DNA of 45,574 nt. Source: a virus. Location of the stretch: positions 1-45,574 of the IMG/VR virus record IMGVR_UViG_3300037193_000175; one strand, given 5' to 3'. A program made the position numbers and the translations under genes. The notes under the pieces were generated by a model. That model was not told the origin of the DNA and did no database searches. It worked only from the letters and a program-made list of their open reading frames with translations. Below are positions 16,631 through 23,470 of the stretch, in pieces (within the stretch, counting starts at the first letter, position 1; every line of letters starts with the position of its first letter).

Positions 16631-16822
16631 ATGTCGCTTTTCAATATGGAGCCGCACCCGAAGGACGGCAAGCTTGTTGACGAAACGCCGAACCGCGTTG
16701 TTGACGAAGAAGGTTTCGTTGTCGCGCAGTTCCGCTTTTACAACGATGCAAAGGCTTACGTCGAAGCGGTCAACAGCAACTTCCCTTGCGCTGAATACAG
16801 CATCGAAGGCGAAGAAGCTTGA
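16631..16822 (+). CDS. Small hypothetical protein
   Basis: 63 aa from ATG at 16631, two bases after the upstream stop. MSLFNMEPHPKDGKLVDETP then FRFYNDAKAYVEAVN. The last codons overlap the start of the nuclease (TTGA), so expression is coupled to it. Function unknown. Confidence 0.6.
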   Translation: MSLFNMEPHPKDGKLVDETPNRVVDEEGFVVAQFRFYNDAKAYVEAVNSNFPCAEYSIEGEEA

Positions 16823-17298
16823 CGCCCGATCAATTGGCGCGTTCCAAGTCGGAACACGCCGAACAACGCGCGCTATTCGCATGGGCGAACATGGCAGCGA
16901 ATTTCGGCTTCGTCGCAGCGAACGACGATCGATCGTATTCGGTCAAGGGACACGCGGCGAGCCTAAGCGGCGCTCGCGTCGAAGCCCTGGACCGGCTGTT
17001 CGCCATTCCCAACGGCGGGCCGCGCGACAAGATCACGGCGGGCAAGCTGAAGGCCGAAGGCGTCAAGAAGGGCGTTCCCGACGTACTGCTACCGCTCCCG
17101 ATCGGGCGATGGGCCGGGCTGTTCATCGAATTGAAACGTATGAAGACCGATACGCAACGGGCGGGGACGACTTCGGACGATCAAGACGATTGGACCGGGT
17201 ATCTGCGCGGCGTCGGATACGGCGTTGCGGTCGCGTTCGGCTGGCGCGAGGCAGCGAAGCAACTTCAGTCGTACATTGAATGGAAGGGGAACGAATGA
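16819..17298 (+). CDS. VRR-NUC domain endonuclease
   Basis: 159 aa, a single VRR-NUC domain (PD-(D/E)XK superfamily). Family signature: SEHAEQRALFAWAN, LFAIPNGGPRDKITAGKLKAE split here, KKGVPDVLLP with the metal Asp, GLFIELKR with the E-x-K pair, and WTGYLRGVGYGVAVAFGWREA. Stand-alone members are found in phages and act as structure-specific or junction endonucleases. The start is TTG at 16819 overlapping the previous stop; the reading begins MTPDQLARSKSEH. It may resolve replication intermediates before packaging. Confidence 0.9.
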   Translation: MTPDQLARSKSEHAEQRALFAWANMAANFGFVAANDDRSYSVKGHAASLSGARVEALDRLFAIPNGGPRDKITAGKLKAEGVKKGVPDVLLPLPIGRWAGLFIELKRMKTDTQRAGTTSDDQDDWTGYLRGVGYGVAVAFGWREAAKQLQSYIEWKGNE

Positions 17299-17495
17299 AA
17301 GTCGATCTAACGCCAGTTCAGCGCCGATCGTTGACGATGATCGAACGCGGCTTCAAGGTCCGCAGGGTGACGATCGAAGCGCTGTTCGCAAAGGGCTTCG
17401 TAACCGGCACAATCGCCAAGCCGCGATTGAACGACGCCGGACAGCGCTTCGTCAAGCATGGCGAGTTGCCCACAAGCGAAGGCGTCGGCGGTTGA
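17295..17495 (+). CDS. Small winged-helix-like hypothetical protein
   Basis: 66 aa from ATG at 17295, overlapping the nuclease stop (ATGA), with AGGGGA upstream. LTPVQRRSLTMIERG and PRLNDAGQRFVKHG resemble the helices of a small winged-helix protein. Last gene before a terminator, so it closes this transcription unit. Confidence 0.65.
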   Translation: MKVDLTPVQRRSLTMIERGFKVRRVTIEALFAKGFVTGTIAKPRLNDAGQRFVKHGELPTSEGVGG

Positions 17496-17558
17496 CACCG
17501 TAGGCCGTCCAGGGCATAGCGGATTTGCCTTTCAGGCATCCTCTCCCAAACTTCCAAC

Positions 17559-17593
17559 GGCCCGGCGGCTTCGGCTTCCGGGCCGCTCTTTTT
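17559..17593 (+). terminator. Rho-independent terminator
   Basis: GGCCCGG (17559-17565) pairs with CCGGGCC (17578-17584) around a CTTCGG-containing loop, followed by CTC and five T (17589-17593). A new promoter starts five bases later. Confidence 0.8.
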
Positions 17594-17597
17594 GTGC

Positions 17598-17637
17598 TTG
17601 ACATACCTTCGTAACCGTCGTAATCGTCGCATACCGC
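17598..17637 (+). promoter_or_regulatory. Sigma70-like promoter with repeated 23-bp element
   Basis: TTGACA (17598-17603), 17-base spacer, -10-like TAATCG (17621-17626). The segment 17615-17637 (CCGTCGTAATCG ... ATACCGC) matches 28776-28798 upstream of the capsid gene at 21 of 23 positions. Drives the block beginning at 17661. Confidence 0.65.
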
Positions 17638-17660
17638 AACAGGAACGAAGGACTACCGAC

Positions 17661-17831
17661 ATGACGCAAGACCAAAAAGATTTCATCCAGGCGCTTCGCA
17701 CGGTTAGCAACGAAATCGCCGATTGGGCCGAACAGCGTATCGCCGACGGCGCGACCTTCGACGAAATGCAGTCGCAGCTTCGCAACGCCGTGAAGCTTGT
17801 TGACGGCTGGCGCATCGGGCGCGGCGTCTAA
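17661..17831 (+). CDS. Small hypothetical helical protein
   Basis: 56 aa from ATG at 17661 with GAAGGA upstream. MTQDQKDFIQALRTVSNEIA and DEMQSQLRNAVKLVDGW suggest a two-helix hairpin. It has its own promoter and is followed by a hairpin, so it may be a separately expressed protein. Function unknown. Confidence 0.68.
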   Translation: MTQDQKDFIQALRTVSNEIADWAEQRIADGATFDEMQSQLRNAVKLVDGWRIGRGV

Positions 17832-17838
17832 ACCAACC

Positions 17839-17860
17839 GGCGGGGGCTTCGGCTCCCGCC
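17839..17860 (+). terminator. Hairpin after 17661 gene
   Basis: GGCGGG (17839-17844) and CCCGCC (17855-17860) enclose GGCTTCGGCT, which itself can close on a CTTCGG tetraloop. No T-run follows; the next start is 20 bases on. It may be a weak terminator or mRNA-protecting stem. Confidence 0.5.
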
Positions 17861-17879
17861 CCATTTGGAGTACCGGGCA

Positions 17880-18098
17880 ATGGATATCGTAAGCAAGGCG
17901 GAAACCGCCGAACAATTTCGCAAGGAAGTGATTACGTTCTTCGACGATCAACTTGAACGTCTTGATCGCGAAAAGCGTACCATGCGTCCGACGAAGAAGA
18001 TCGACTTGGCAACGTTCAGCGCTCGCCGTCGTATGATCGAAAGCAACCGCGACTTCTTCTTCAACCTGAAGATCGACGGCAAGGGGTTCGGCGAATGA
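17880..18098 (+). CDS. Small helical hypothetical protein
   Basis: 72 aa, ATG at 17880 after TTGGAG and CCGGGCA. MDIVSKAETAEQFRKEVITF and a Lys/Arg-rich middle suggest a charged helical protein. ATGA overlap with the next gene. Function unknown. Confidence 0.63.
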   Translation: MDIVSKAETAEQFRKEVITFFDDQLERLDREKRTMRPTKKIDLATFSARRRMIESNRDFFFNLKIDGKGFGE

Positions 18099-18265
18099 GC
18101 ATTCACGATCGTATCGGCGAACAAATCGACTTGGCGAAGGCGTACGCCGAAGACGGCGCGTTCAGGACAGCCGCACGCATCTTCCGCAATCTCGCCGAAG
18201 AACTGGACGCCCATTCGAAGCATTGCGACGGCTTGCTTACGGAACTGAAGAAGCCGCAAGGTTGA
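18095..18265 (+). CDS. Small helical hypothetical protein
   Basis: 56 aa starting MSIHDRIGEQIDLAKAYAED; helical, with AARIFRNLAEELDAHSKHC. Start overlaps the previous stop as ATGA, indicating a translational pair. A 6-bp hairpin GGGGCG/CGCCCC follows at 18274-18296. Confidence 0.62.
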   Translation: MSIHDRIGEQIDLAKAYAEDGAFRTAARIFRNLAEELDAHSKHCDGLLTELKKPQG

Positions 18266-18318
18266 CGTATCAAGGGGCGGCGTTCATCGTCGCCCCGTCG
18301 ATCGCAAGAGGGTCCGCA

Positions 18319-18537
18319 ATGTCTCGATACGACCGCTACAGTCGAAGTCGCCCGAAGCCCGCCGTTGTGCCTGTCGCGCCTGTATGTGGGCAGGTGAACG
18401 AAGGCGACGAATACGTTTGCCGGGCTTGCTGGCTTCGTTGGCCGATCGTCGAAGACCGTCCGCCGTGTCCGAAAGGCAACGGTCCGATATCCCCCGATTA
18501 CTTCGAAACTGTGGATAACTTGACGGAACCCGATTAG
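18319..18537 (+). CDS. Small zinc-ligand hypothetical protein
   Basis: 72 aa from ATG at 18319. One cysteine (VCGQ) precedes a core VCRACWLRW followed by RPPCPKG, i.e. C-x2-C then C, a plausible zinc site. N-terminus is basic (MSRYDRYSRSRPKP). Function unknown. Confidence 0.6.
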   Translation: MSRYDRYSRSRPKPAVVPVAPVCGQVNEGDEYVCRACWLRWPIVEDRPPCPKGNGPISPDYFETVDNLTEPD

Positions 18538-18599
18538 GGGTCCAATGTTCCTTACCTGGACGGGACGATAATTCGCCTAGACAGGAAAGGACCGGGCAA

Positions 18600-19064
18600 A
18601 TGGGCCAAATTGACACTTCCGAAGCGTTCCTTCGCGCGTTCGAAGCTTCGGATTGCGAACAGTTGATCGAACACGTTCGCAACTGGTTTGAAACGCCGTA
18701 TCGCACGCCGGACAATTCAATCGACGTAGCGCAATGCTTCCATACTGCCATGACTGCCGCTTTGACCGCGCGCGAGGAAGAATGTCGTCGTCACTGGCGG
18801 CTAGCTGAAGCCGATCGCTGGCGGCAGGCTCGCCAGCGCTTCGACGCGGGGATGCGAGGCTTCCTTGAAGGCGTCGGCGGCGCTGCCAAGCCGGAACCCT
18901 ACCGGGGCGAAGCGGACGACCAGGAAGCGCGAGCGACCGCCCAACCGGCAATCGGGCGCGGCTGGCATGTGCCGCAAGTCGCTTCGCGCCCTAGGGGAAG
19001 GCCCCGGAGCGCTCCGCAGTCGTCGCAGCGTAACGCATGGGGGCCGCAACCGCAGCACGCTTAA
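18600..19064 (+). CDS. Hypothetical protein with disordered basic tail
   Basis: 154 aa, ATG at 18600 behind AGGAAAGGACCGGGCA. The first 90 residues are helical (SEAFLRAFEASDCEQLIEHV; RRHWRLAEADRWRQARQRF). From about residue 95 it becomes Arg/Pro/Gln-rich and likely disordered. Function unknown. Confidence 0.62.
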   Translation: MGQIDTSEAFLRAFEASDCEQLIEHVRNWFETPYRTPDNSIDVAQCFHTAMTAALTAREEECRRHWRLAEADRWRQARQRFDAGMRGFLEGVGGAAKPEPYRGEADDQEARATAQPAIGRGWHVPQVASRPRGRPRSAPQSSQRNAWGPQPQHA

Positions 19065-19104
19065 CCGTACTTCGTAACGGATTGTTAACCGGGCAGGACT
19101 AAAC

Positions 19105-19134
19105 GGGGCGGCGTAACCGAAAGGACGCCGCCCC
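19105..19134 (+). promoter_or_regulatory. Stem-loop holding the ribosome-binding site in its loop
   Basis: GGGGCGGCG (19105-19113) and CGCCGCCCC (19126-19134) are perfect 9-bp arms. The 12-base loop contains GAAAGGA, the Shine-Dalgarno of the ATG at 19136, which begins one base after the stem. Such a structure could present or gate the ribosome site. Confidence 0.6.
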
Positions 19135-19135
19135 A

Positions 19136-19363
19136 ATGTCAAAGACTAGAGCGCAACGCGAAATGGAACTTATGGCGCGCACGCTTGGATATCGAGACGT
19201 ACGCGAAGCATTGGAAGATCGCCGCCGTAAGAATGTCGAAGCCTATGCTGGCGAGGAACGGCGACGGGAAGAACGGCGTATCGCCGATCGCCTCGCCAAC
19301 GACAACCGCGAAGTCGTCGATTGGGTAAACCGCTTCGACGCCGCGCGATCGGGGGTTCAATGA
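19136..19363 (+). CDS. Small charged hypothetical protein
   Basis: 75 aa starting MSKTRAQREMELMARTLGYR. Highly charged, likely one long helix with EERRREERRIADRLANDN. Its ribosome site is displayed in the hairpin 19105-19134. Overlaps the next start (ATGA). Function unknown. Confidence 0.65.
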   Translation: MSKTRAQREMELMARTLGYRDVREALEDRRRKNVEAYAGEERRREERRIADRLANDNREVVDWVNRFDAARSGVQ

Positions 19364-19509
19364 ACTTTTGGTACATCGTTATCGGCGTCGTCTTGTACCT
19401 TGGCGTACTGTCCGCCTTGTGCGAAGGCATGGCTTGGCTTAGCAACCGACGCTTCCGGCGTAGCATGACAAAATGCGACGAACCGTTGAAGAAACCGCTT
19501 GACGAATGA
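19360..19509 (+). CDS. One-helix membrane micropeptide
   Basis: 49 aa from ATG at 19360. MNFWYIVIGVVLYLGVLSAL is a membrane helix; the tail RRFRRSMTKCDEPLKKPLDE is basic then mixed. The gene's last codons contain the -35 of the promoter at 19499. Confidence 0.58.
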   Translation: MNFWYIVIGVVLYLGVLSALCEGMAWLSNRRFRRSMTKCDEPLKKPLDE

Positions 19510-19527
19510 TCGCAACCGTCGTATCCG
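19499..19527 (+). promoter_or_regulatory. Putative promoter, related to 12412 and 17598
   Basis: TTGACG (19499-19504), 17-base spacer, TATCCG (19522-19527). The segment 19508-19550 aligns closely with 12421-12460, sharing CGTCGTAT and ATCGAAACGGAAGGAC, so promoter and leader appear to be copies of one cassette. Confidence 0.5.
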
Positions 19528-19556
19528 TTGGACATCGAAACGGAAGGACTGTTGAA

Positions 19557-19748
19557 ATGGAAATCTTCGTTGGAACGTTCGTTTTCGTCTTCGTCGCGAT
19601 CGTCGTCGGCGGCAACCGCGCGCTGAAGGCGCTTGCGGCGCACAAGGCGAAGCGCGAAGCCGATCGGCTGAACCGCATTGCATCCAGGGCGAACCGGGTT
19701 GACTATCGCGGCCCGACGTACAACGCGCACGGTCGCGAAACCAACTAA
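19557..19748 (+). CDS. Small membrane protein with basic tail
   Basis: 63 aa from ATG at 19557 (GGAAGGA upstream). MEIFVGTFVFVFVAIVVGGN is a membrane helix; the remainder is Lys/Arg-rich (AHKAKREADRLNRIASRANR), so likely N-out with a cytoplasmic basic tail. Function unknown. Confidence 0.6.
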   Translation: MEIFVGTFVFVFVAIVVGGNRALKALAAHKAKREADRLNRIASRANRVDYRGPTYNAHGRETN

Positions 19749-19759
19749 GGGGACAGGCA

Positions 19760-20044
19760 ATGCGCGAGCAAACAAGAGACGTGACGTACGAACTGTTGCG
19801 TGGCGAGGAATACGAAGAAGTTGAATTCGTCATGCACTATTCGCCGTGCAACGCCGAACCTGACGTTGGTATCATGGGTTCTTACGTCGAAGACGTTTAC
19901 TACACGATGGACGGCAAGAAGGAAGAACTGCCGTCCGATTTAGCGGCGGCTATCGAAGCGGACAAGAAATGGCAGGAACGCCAAATCGAAGGCGCTTGCG
20001 AAGAATACGACGAAGGGTACGACGATTACCCGGAATACGACTAG
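19760..20044 (+). CDS. Acidic hypothetical protein
   Basis: 94 aa, very rich in Asp/Glu/Tyr, ending EEYDEGYDDYPEYD. AGGGGACAGG precedes the ATG. The strong negative charge and Tyr content recall DNA-mimic inhibitors, but no known family is recognised. A terminator-like hairpin follows. Confidence 0.65.
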   Translation: MREQTRDVTYELLRGEEYEEVEFVMHYSPCNAEPDVGIMGSYVEDVYYTMDGKKEELPSDLAAAIEADKKWQERQIEGACEEYDEGYDDYPEYD

Positions 20045-20090
20045 GCGAGTTTTTCACAACTTAGGCGACTTGCCAGTTGACGGCGCGCGC

Positions 20091-20116
20091 GACGGCGGGG
20101 CAAAGTCCCTGCCGTC
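20091..20116 (+). terminator. Terminator-like hairpin
   Basis: GACGGCGGGG (20091-20100) pairs with CCCTGCCGTC (20107-20116), 10 bp including one G-T pair, loop CAAAGT. The following TTCCGTTT is only weakly T-rich. Confidence 0.6.
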
Positions 20117-20143
20117 TTCCGTTTCCGGGCAGGGGTTAGCTAC

Positions 20144-20788
20144 ATGGAATATACGTCGCGTGCGATCGCCGAAGGCTTCGACTATCAGGCCGAAGCCGAC
20201 AAGACGTGTTCGATCGAATTCAATCCGCAGAACGTCAACCGCGAAGCATTCCTTGCGAACCTTCGCAGCTTCGCCGAAATCGCTTCGGTCCTGAACCTGT
20301 ACAAGAAGCTGTTGTTCCGGGGCAAGACGCCCGGCGAACTCGGCATGGTTGGACCGTTGGAACCGGCGTCGTTGCTCGGCTTCTTCGCGTCGTCCGATAT
20401 CGACCTTGTTCATGGCTTGCTCGGCATTGCGACCGAAGCGGGCGAAGCCGTCGAAATCCTCGCCGACATGATCGAAGGCAAGCGGCCCGATCGCGTTAAC
20501 GCGGTCGAAGAAGTCGGCGATCTTCGCTGGTATCAGAACCGCGTACTTCGTTGGGCTGGCGTTACCGACGAAGAAGCGGAGCGATCGAACATCGCCAAGC
20601 TTCACGGTCGCGGCTTCGCATTCGGCTTCAACAAGCACGCGGACAGCAACCGCGACTTGGACAACGAACGCGCGATCTTGACGGCTGGCGTCGGCGGGGC
20701 CGCGCCAACGCTGCCCTTGGGGCCGCACGGCGACGAAGAACAGCGCCGCAAGGGTCCGATCGGCGATTGCGAAGGAATGGACTGTTGA
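20144..20788 (+). CDS. MazG-like nucleoside triphosphate pyrophosphohydrolase
   Basis: 214 aa. The MazG core lies at about residues 85-150: LLGIATEAGEAVEILADMIE carries the E-x2-E type metal ligands and AVEEVGDLRWYQNRVLRW the second E-x2-x-D helix. Such enzymes hydrolyse (d)NTPs or alarmones such as ppGpp; phage versions are thought to alter the nucleotide pool or blunt the stringent response. AGGGG lies upstream of the ATG. The C-terminal 50 residues are low-complexity. It is coupled to the next small gene (TTGA). Confidence 0.86.
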   Translation: MEYTSRAIAEGFDYQAEADKTCSIEFNPQNVNREAFLANLRSFAEIASVLNLYKKLLFRGKTPGELGMVGPLEPASLLGFFASSDIDLVHGLLGIATEAGEAVEILADMIEGKRPDRVNAVEEVGDLRWYQNRVLRWAGVTDEEAERSNIAKLHGRGFAFGFNKHADSNRDLDNERAILTAGVGGAAPTLPLGPHGDEEQRRKGPIGDCEGMDC

Positions 20789-20934
20789 CGAAGCTATCGC
20801 GCATCCTGGACGCGCTGAAGCAACGCCGGACGCGGGTTGTCGAGCCGACGCCCGCGCCCGAAGCCGTCGAACCTGTCGCAAAGGTGGACAAACCCGCCGA
20901 ACCGGCACGCCGCTACATGAAACAGGCCGACTAG
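20785..20934 (+). CDS. Small Pro/Glu-rich hypothetical protein
   Basis: 49 aa from TTG at 20785 overlapping the MazG stop (TTGA). MTKLSRILDALKQRRTRVVE then a Pro/Ala/Glu repeat and RYMKQAD. Probably disordered. Low-complexity makes it less certain. Confidence 0.45.
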   Translation: MTKLSRILDALKQRRTRVVEPTPAPEAVEPVAKVDKPAEPARRYMKQAD

Positions 20935-21005
20935 CGCTTGCATCGCGCCAGCGGAGCGCCTAGAACGCTTCGACCGATCGCCGCAACGATCGTATGGAAC
21001 CGGGC

Positions 21006-21335
21006 ATGACGAACGAACAGCTTATGAGCCTTGGCGGCGTCGTTTGGAGCGACGCCCATTTGTGGGCAATCCCCCTGGACGGCTCGCGCCCCATTCCCAT
21101 TACCGGACCGCAAGGCGAAGAAGCGTTTCGCAATCTTCGCAACGCATCGTTGCTTATGTTCCAAACGCTATCGCACGCCGAAGTTTGGACCGAACGCCTT
21201 AGCGTTTGGTTGGAAGCGGCAGGCGGCGAAGAAGCTGTGGATAGCGTGTTGAAAATGCAATCGGCCATTCGTGTTAGTCGTCGCTGCGCGATCGAAGGGC
21301 TGGAAAATATCGCAGCTATCAAAAAAGGTACTTGA
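21006..21335 (+). CDS. Hypothetical protein
   Basis: 109 aa from ATG at 21006 after GGAACCGGGC. N-terminus MTNEQLMSLGGVVWSDAHLW, then a helical half (LSHAEVWTERLSVWLEAAGG). Last two codons overlap the next promoter. Function unknown. Confidence 0.6.
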   Translation: MTNEQLMSLGGVVWSDAHLWAIPLDGSRPIPITGPQGEEAFRNLRNASLLMFQTLSHAEVWTERLSVWLEAAGGEEAVDSVLKMQSAIRVSRRCAIEGLENIAAIKKGT

Positions 21336-21360
21336 CACTATCGTATTCGTCGCATAGTGC
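21332..21360 (+). promoter_or_regulatory. Sigma70-like promoter
   Basis: TTGACA (21332-21337), 17-base spacer, weak -10 TAGTGC (21355-21360); the spacer has ATTCGTCGCA similar to the other promoters here. It would express the gene at 21414. Confidence 0.6.
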
Positions 21361-21413
21361 GGCGATCGGCATATCCGCAAAGGTTGCCGGGTGAAACCAG
21401 GAAAGGGAATACA

Positions 21414-21929
21414 ATGGCACTTTCGAAGAAGAACGCCGCGCTTCTCGGCGTGATCGTCGCCGCAATGGCGAACGAAGCGGCTCCGTACCACATGGCGTCC
21501 GAAGCCGATATCGCCGGGCTGGCGAAGGAAGGGCTGGTCGAGACGAACGCCGAAATCAAGGACGGCGACAAGTTCGCGGTCCGCGCGACCGACGCCGGTA
21601 TCGCTGCCCACAACGCGGCGGGTGCTTCGGGCGACAGCGGTTCGACGACTTCGACGCCTTCGGCTTTCGTGATCGACGACGGCGTTCCGCTGCCCGCCGG
21701 TCGCGGCGGTCGCGGTGCGAACGTCTATCCGTTCGATGCGCTCGGCGTGAACCAGTCGTTCCACGTCCCGGCGTCCGACGCCAAGCCGAACCCGGCGAAG
21801 TCGCTCGCTTCGACCGTTTCGAGCGCGACGAAGCGCTACGTCGGCAAGGGCGATCGCAAGTTCGTCGTTCGCAGCGTCGGCGACGAAGACCCGCGCGGCA
21901 AGGGCGCTCGCGTCTTCCGCACCGTCTAA
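21414..21929 (+). CDS. Conserved phage protein, single-gene unit
   Basis: 171 aa, ATG at 21414 after AGGAAAGGGAA. N-terminal half is helical (MALSKKNAALLGVIVAAMAN; ADIAGLAKEGLVE, resembling a small winged-helix region), linked by a Gly/Ser/Thr stretch to a C-terminal part with YPFDALGVNQSFHVP, ASTVSSATKRYVGK and GKGARVFRTV. I recognise that last pattern from uncharacterised phage proteins (possibly DUF7303; not verified). It has its own promoter and strong terminator, so it is probably highly and separately expressed; a DNA-binding or regulatory role is a guess. Confidence 0.7.
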   Translation: MALSKKNAALLGVIVAAMANEAAPYHMASEADIAGLAKEGLVETNAEIKDGDKFAVRATDAGIAAHNAAGASGDSGSTTSTPSAFVIDDGVPLPAGRGGRGANVYPFDALGVNQSFHVPASDAKPNPAKSLASTVSSATKRYVGKGDRKFVVRSVGDEDPRGKGARVFRTV

Positions 21930-21943
21930 TCCGGCGGGTTCAT

Positions 21944-22015
21944 CGATCGCGGTTCCCCCTTCGCGATCGTTTGGGGAAAAGTCCGGCAGGCTCGCGCCTC
22001 GCCGGGCTTTTCTTT
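21944..22015 (+). terminator. Tandem hairpins ending in a rho-independent terminator
   Basis: First stem CGATCGCG/CGCGATCG (21944-21951 and 21962-21969). Second stem: AAAAGTCCGGCAGGC (21977-21991) folds on TCGC to GCCTCGCCGGGCTTTT (21996-22011) with one bulge, followed by CTTTT. This is the clearest terminator of the middle region and separates accessory genes from lysis genes. Confidence 0.82.
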
Positions 22016-22068
22016 TGCCGTCCAACCTGCCATACGTCGATCGGGTTAATTCGGGTCGCGGGGTTGAT

Positions 22069-22269
22069 ATGTTGGGGGTTATGGCGAACAATCGAATTTC
22101 GACGGATTTCGCATTCGAAGCCGCCAAGGGGACGCCCGCCGTAGCGGCGGCGGCATGGACGATGAACGACGTTTTGATCGCAATTTCGATCGCATACGTC
22201 GTCTTCCAATGCCTCTATCTGGCGCGCAAATGGTGGCGAGAGGAAAAGGAACGTCGAAGTGCCGAATGA
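22069..22269 (+). CDS. Putative holin
   Basis: 66 aa. One strong membrane helix (TMNDVLIAISIAYVVFQCLY) followed by a basic tail KWWREEKERR, typical of small holins. It directly precedes and overlaps the endolysin start. ATG at 22069 is preferred (GGGG upstream); 22081 is an alternative. Assigned mainly by position and topology. Confidence 0.7.
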   Translation: MLGVMANNRISTDFAFEAAKGTPAVAAAAWTMNDVLIAISIAYVVFQCLYLARKWWREEKERRSAE

Positions 22270-22852
22270 ACCGACGCGCATTCCAGGCGGCAAGCTTACG
22301 CTCGCGTCGATCGTCGGTATCGGCGTTGCGATCGCGCTAGGCACCGCCATTCCGAAGGAAGAAAGCGGGCGGACCGTCGAAGCGACGATCGCCCAAACCG
22401 GCGAACTTCAGGTCCGCCATATCAGCGGCAAGCAATATCTCCGCGCATATCTCGATATCGTCGGCGTTGCCACGGCTTGCGACGGTATCGCCTACGTTCC
22501 CCGCAACGCCGTCTATACCGAAGCGCAATGTACCGCGATGCTCGAACGCGAGTTGATCGAACACGCGACCGCCGTAATGGCGTGTACGCCGGGTTTGGCG
22601 CTTTCGTCGAACCCTGCGATCGAACGCCAGCGCGAAGGACCGCGCTTCGCCGCCGTGTCGCTCGGCTATAACATCGGAACCGGGCGGTTCTGTCGATCGA
22701 CGGCCCGCGCCCGCTTCAACGCCGGACGCTACCCGGAAGGGTGCGAGGCGCTGAAGCTATGGAACCGGGCAGGCGGCGTCGTCGTGCGCGGCCTTGTCAA
22801 CCGGCGAGCGCGGGAAGCCCGCGTATGCCACAACGGCCTAGGGGCGCTCTAA
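22259..22852 (+). CDS. GH24-like endolysin with N-terminal membrane (SAR) segment
   Basis: 197 aa lysozyme-type muramidase. N-terminal hydrophobic LTLASIVGIGVAIALGTA is a probable signal-arrest-release helix, so export would use Sec and release needs membrane depolarisation. The catalytic region QYLRAYLDIVGVATACDG keeps the Asp and Thr of the E-x8-D-x5-T triad, but the expected Glu position is Gly. FAAVSLGYNIGTGRFC, FNAGRYPEGCEALKLWNRAG and GLVNRRAREARVC are typical of the alphaproteobacterial-phage branch. GTG start at 22259 with AAAGGAA; overlaps holin, and its stop overlaps the spanin start. Confidence 0.88.
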   Translation: MPNEPTRIPGGKLTLASIVGIGVAIALGTAIPKEESGRTVEATIAQTGELQVRHISGKQYLRAYLDIVGVATACDGIAYVPRNAVYTEAQCTAMLERELIEHATAVMACTPGLALSSNPAIERQREGPRFAAVSLGYNIGTGRFCRSTARARFNAGRYPEGCEALKLWNRAGGVVVRGLVNRRAREARVCHNGLGAL

Positions 22853-23217
22853 TGGCCTATCTGAAGCTTGCGAAGACCTTCGGCCCGTACGTCGCGATCG
22901 CGCTGTTGATCTTCGCCGTCCTTTGGCTTCGCGGCGACGTGATCGGGGCGAAGTCTGAACGCGATCTTGCCAACGTCCAGGTTGGCTTGCTGCAACAGGC
23001 GAACGCCGCGAACGTCAAGATCATCGAAGCGTTCGGACAGCAACGCGAAGACAACGACAAGATCGCCGAAGCCGTCGCCGAAGCCGTCGCGTCGAACAAC
23101 CGCGCCGTCGATTTGACGCGCCAACGATTGAGGGAAGCGCAAGATGAACCGGGCGTTCGTGATTGGTATAATGAGCCTGTCCCTGGCAGCGTGCAAGACG
23201 CCCTTACCGGCGGTTGA
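22852..23217 (+). CDS. i-spanin (Rz-like)
   Basis: 121 aa. N-terminal membrane helix (PYVAIALLIFAVLWLRGD) then a long coiled-coil-like periplasmic part (LANVQVGLLQQANAANVKII ... RAVDLTRQRLREAQ) and the conserved ending DWYNEPVPGSVQDAL typical of Rz. It bridges to the outer-membrane partner to fuse membranes in the last lysis step. TAATG overlap with endolysin. Confidence 0.87.
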   Translation: MAYLKLAKTFGPYVAIALLIFAVLWLRGDVIGAKSERDLANVQVGLLQQANAANVKIIEAFGQQREDNDKIAEAVAEAVASNNRAVDLTRQRLREAQDEPGVRDWYNEPVPGSVQDALTGG

Positions 23218-23419
23218 ATTTCGCACGCCGCCCGCCGACGTACCCGACGCGGCCCTTGTCGCGCCTTGCGATACGTCGGACAACGCCACGCCGACAAACG
23301 GCGCGCTCGCCGAAGAACTGAACCGGGTACGCGGGCAGCGCAACGAATGCGCTATCCGCATGGACGGCGTTCGCCAGCATCGCGACGACGAACTTCGCCG
23401 CGCTTCCAATCCCCGGTGA
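23144..23419 (+). CDS. o-spanin (Rz1-like lipoprotein)
   Basis: 91 aa, starting in another frame within the end of the i-spanin gene (74-base overlap), the classic Rz/Rz1 arrangement. MNRAFVIGIMSLSLAACKTP is a lipoprotein signal with the lipobox LAAC at residues 14-17. The mature part is Pro-rich first, then a charged helix. Longer than most Rz1 proteins. Confidence 0.85.
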   Translation: MNRAFVIGIMSLSLAACKTPLPAVEFRTPPADVPDAALVAPCDTSDNATPTNGALAEELNRVRGQRNECAIRMDGVRQHRDDELRRASNPR

Positions 23420-23470
23420 ATGTGGGCATTCCACTAGACCGAAGCCGCACGATTGGTTAATGTACGCCGC

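Noticed and set aside
21168-22127. 319-codon minus-strand frame across 21006 and 21414 genes
   Set aside because: It crosses a promoter and a terminator of the plus strand and has an Arg-rich, motif-free product.
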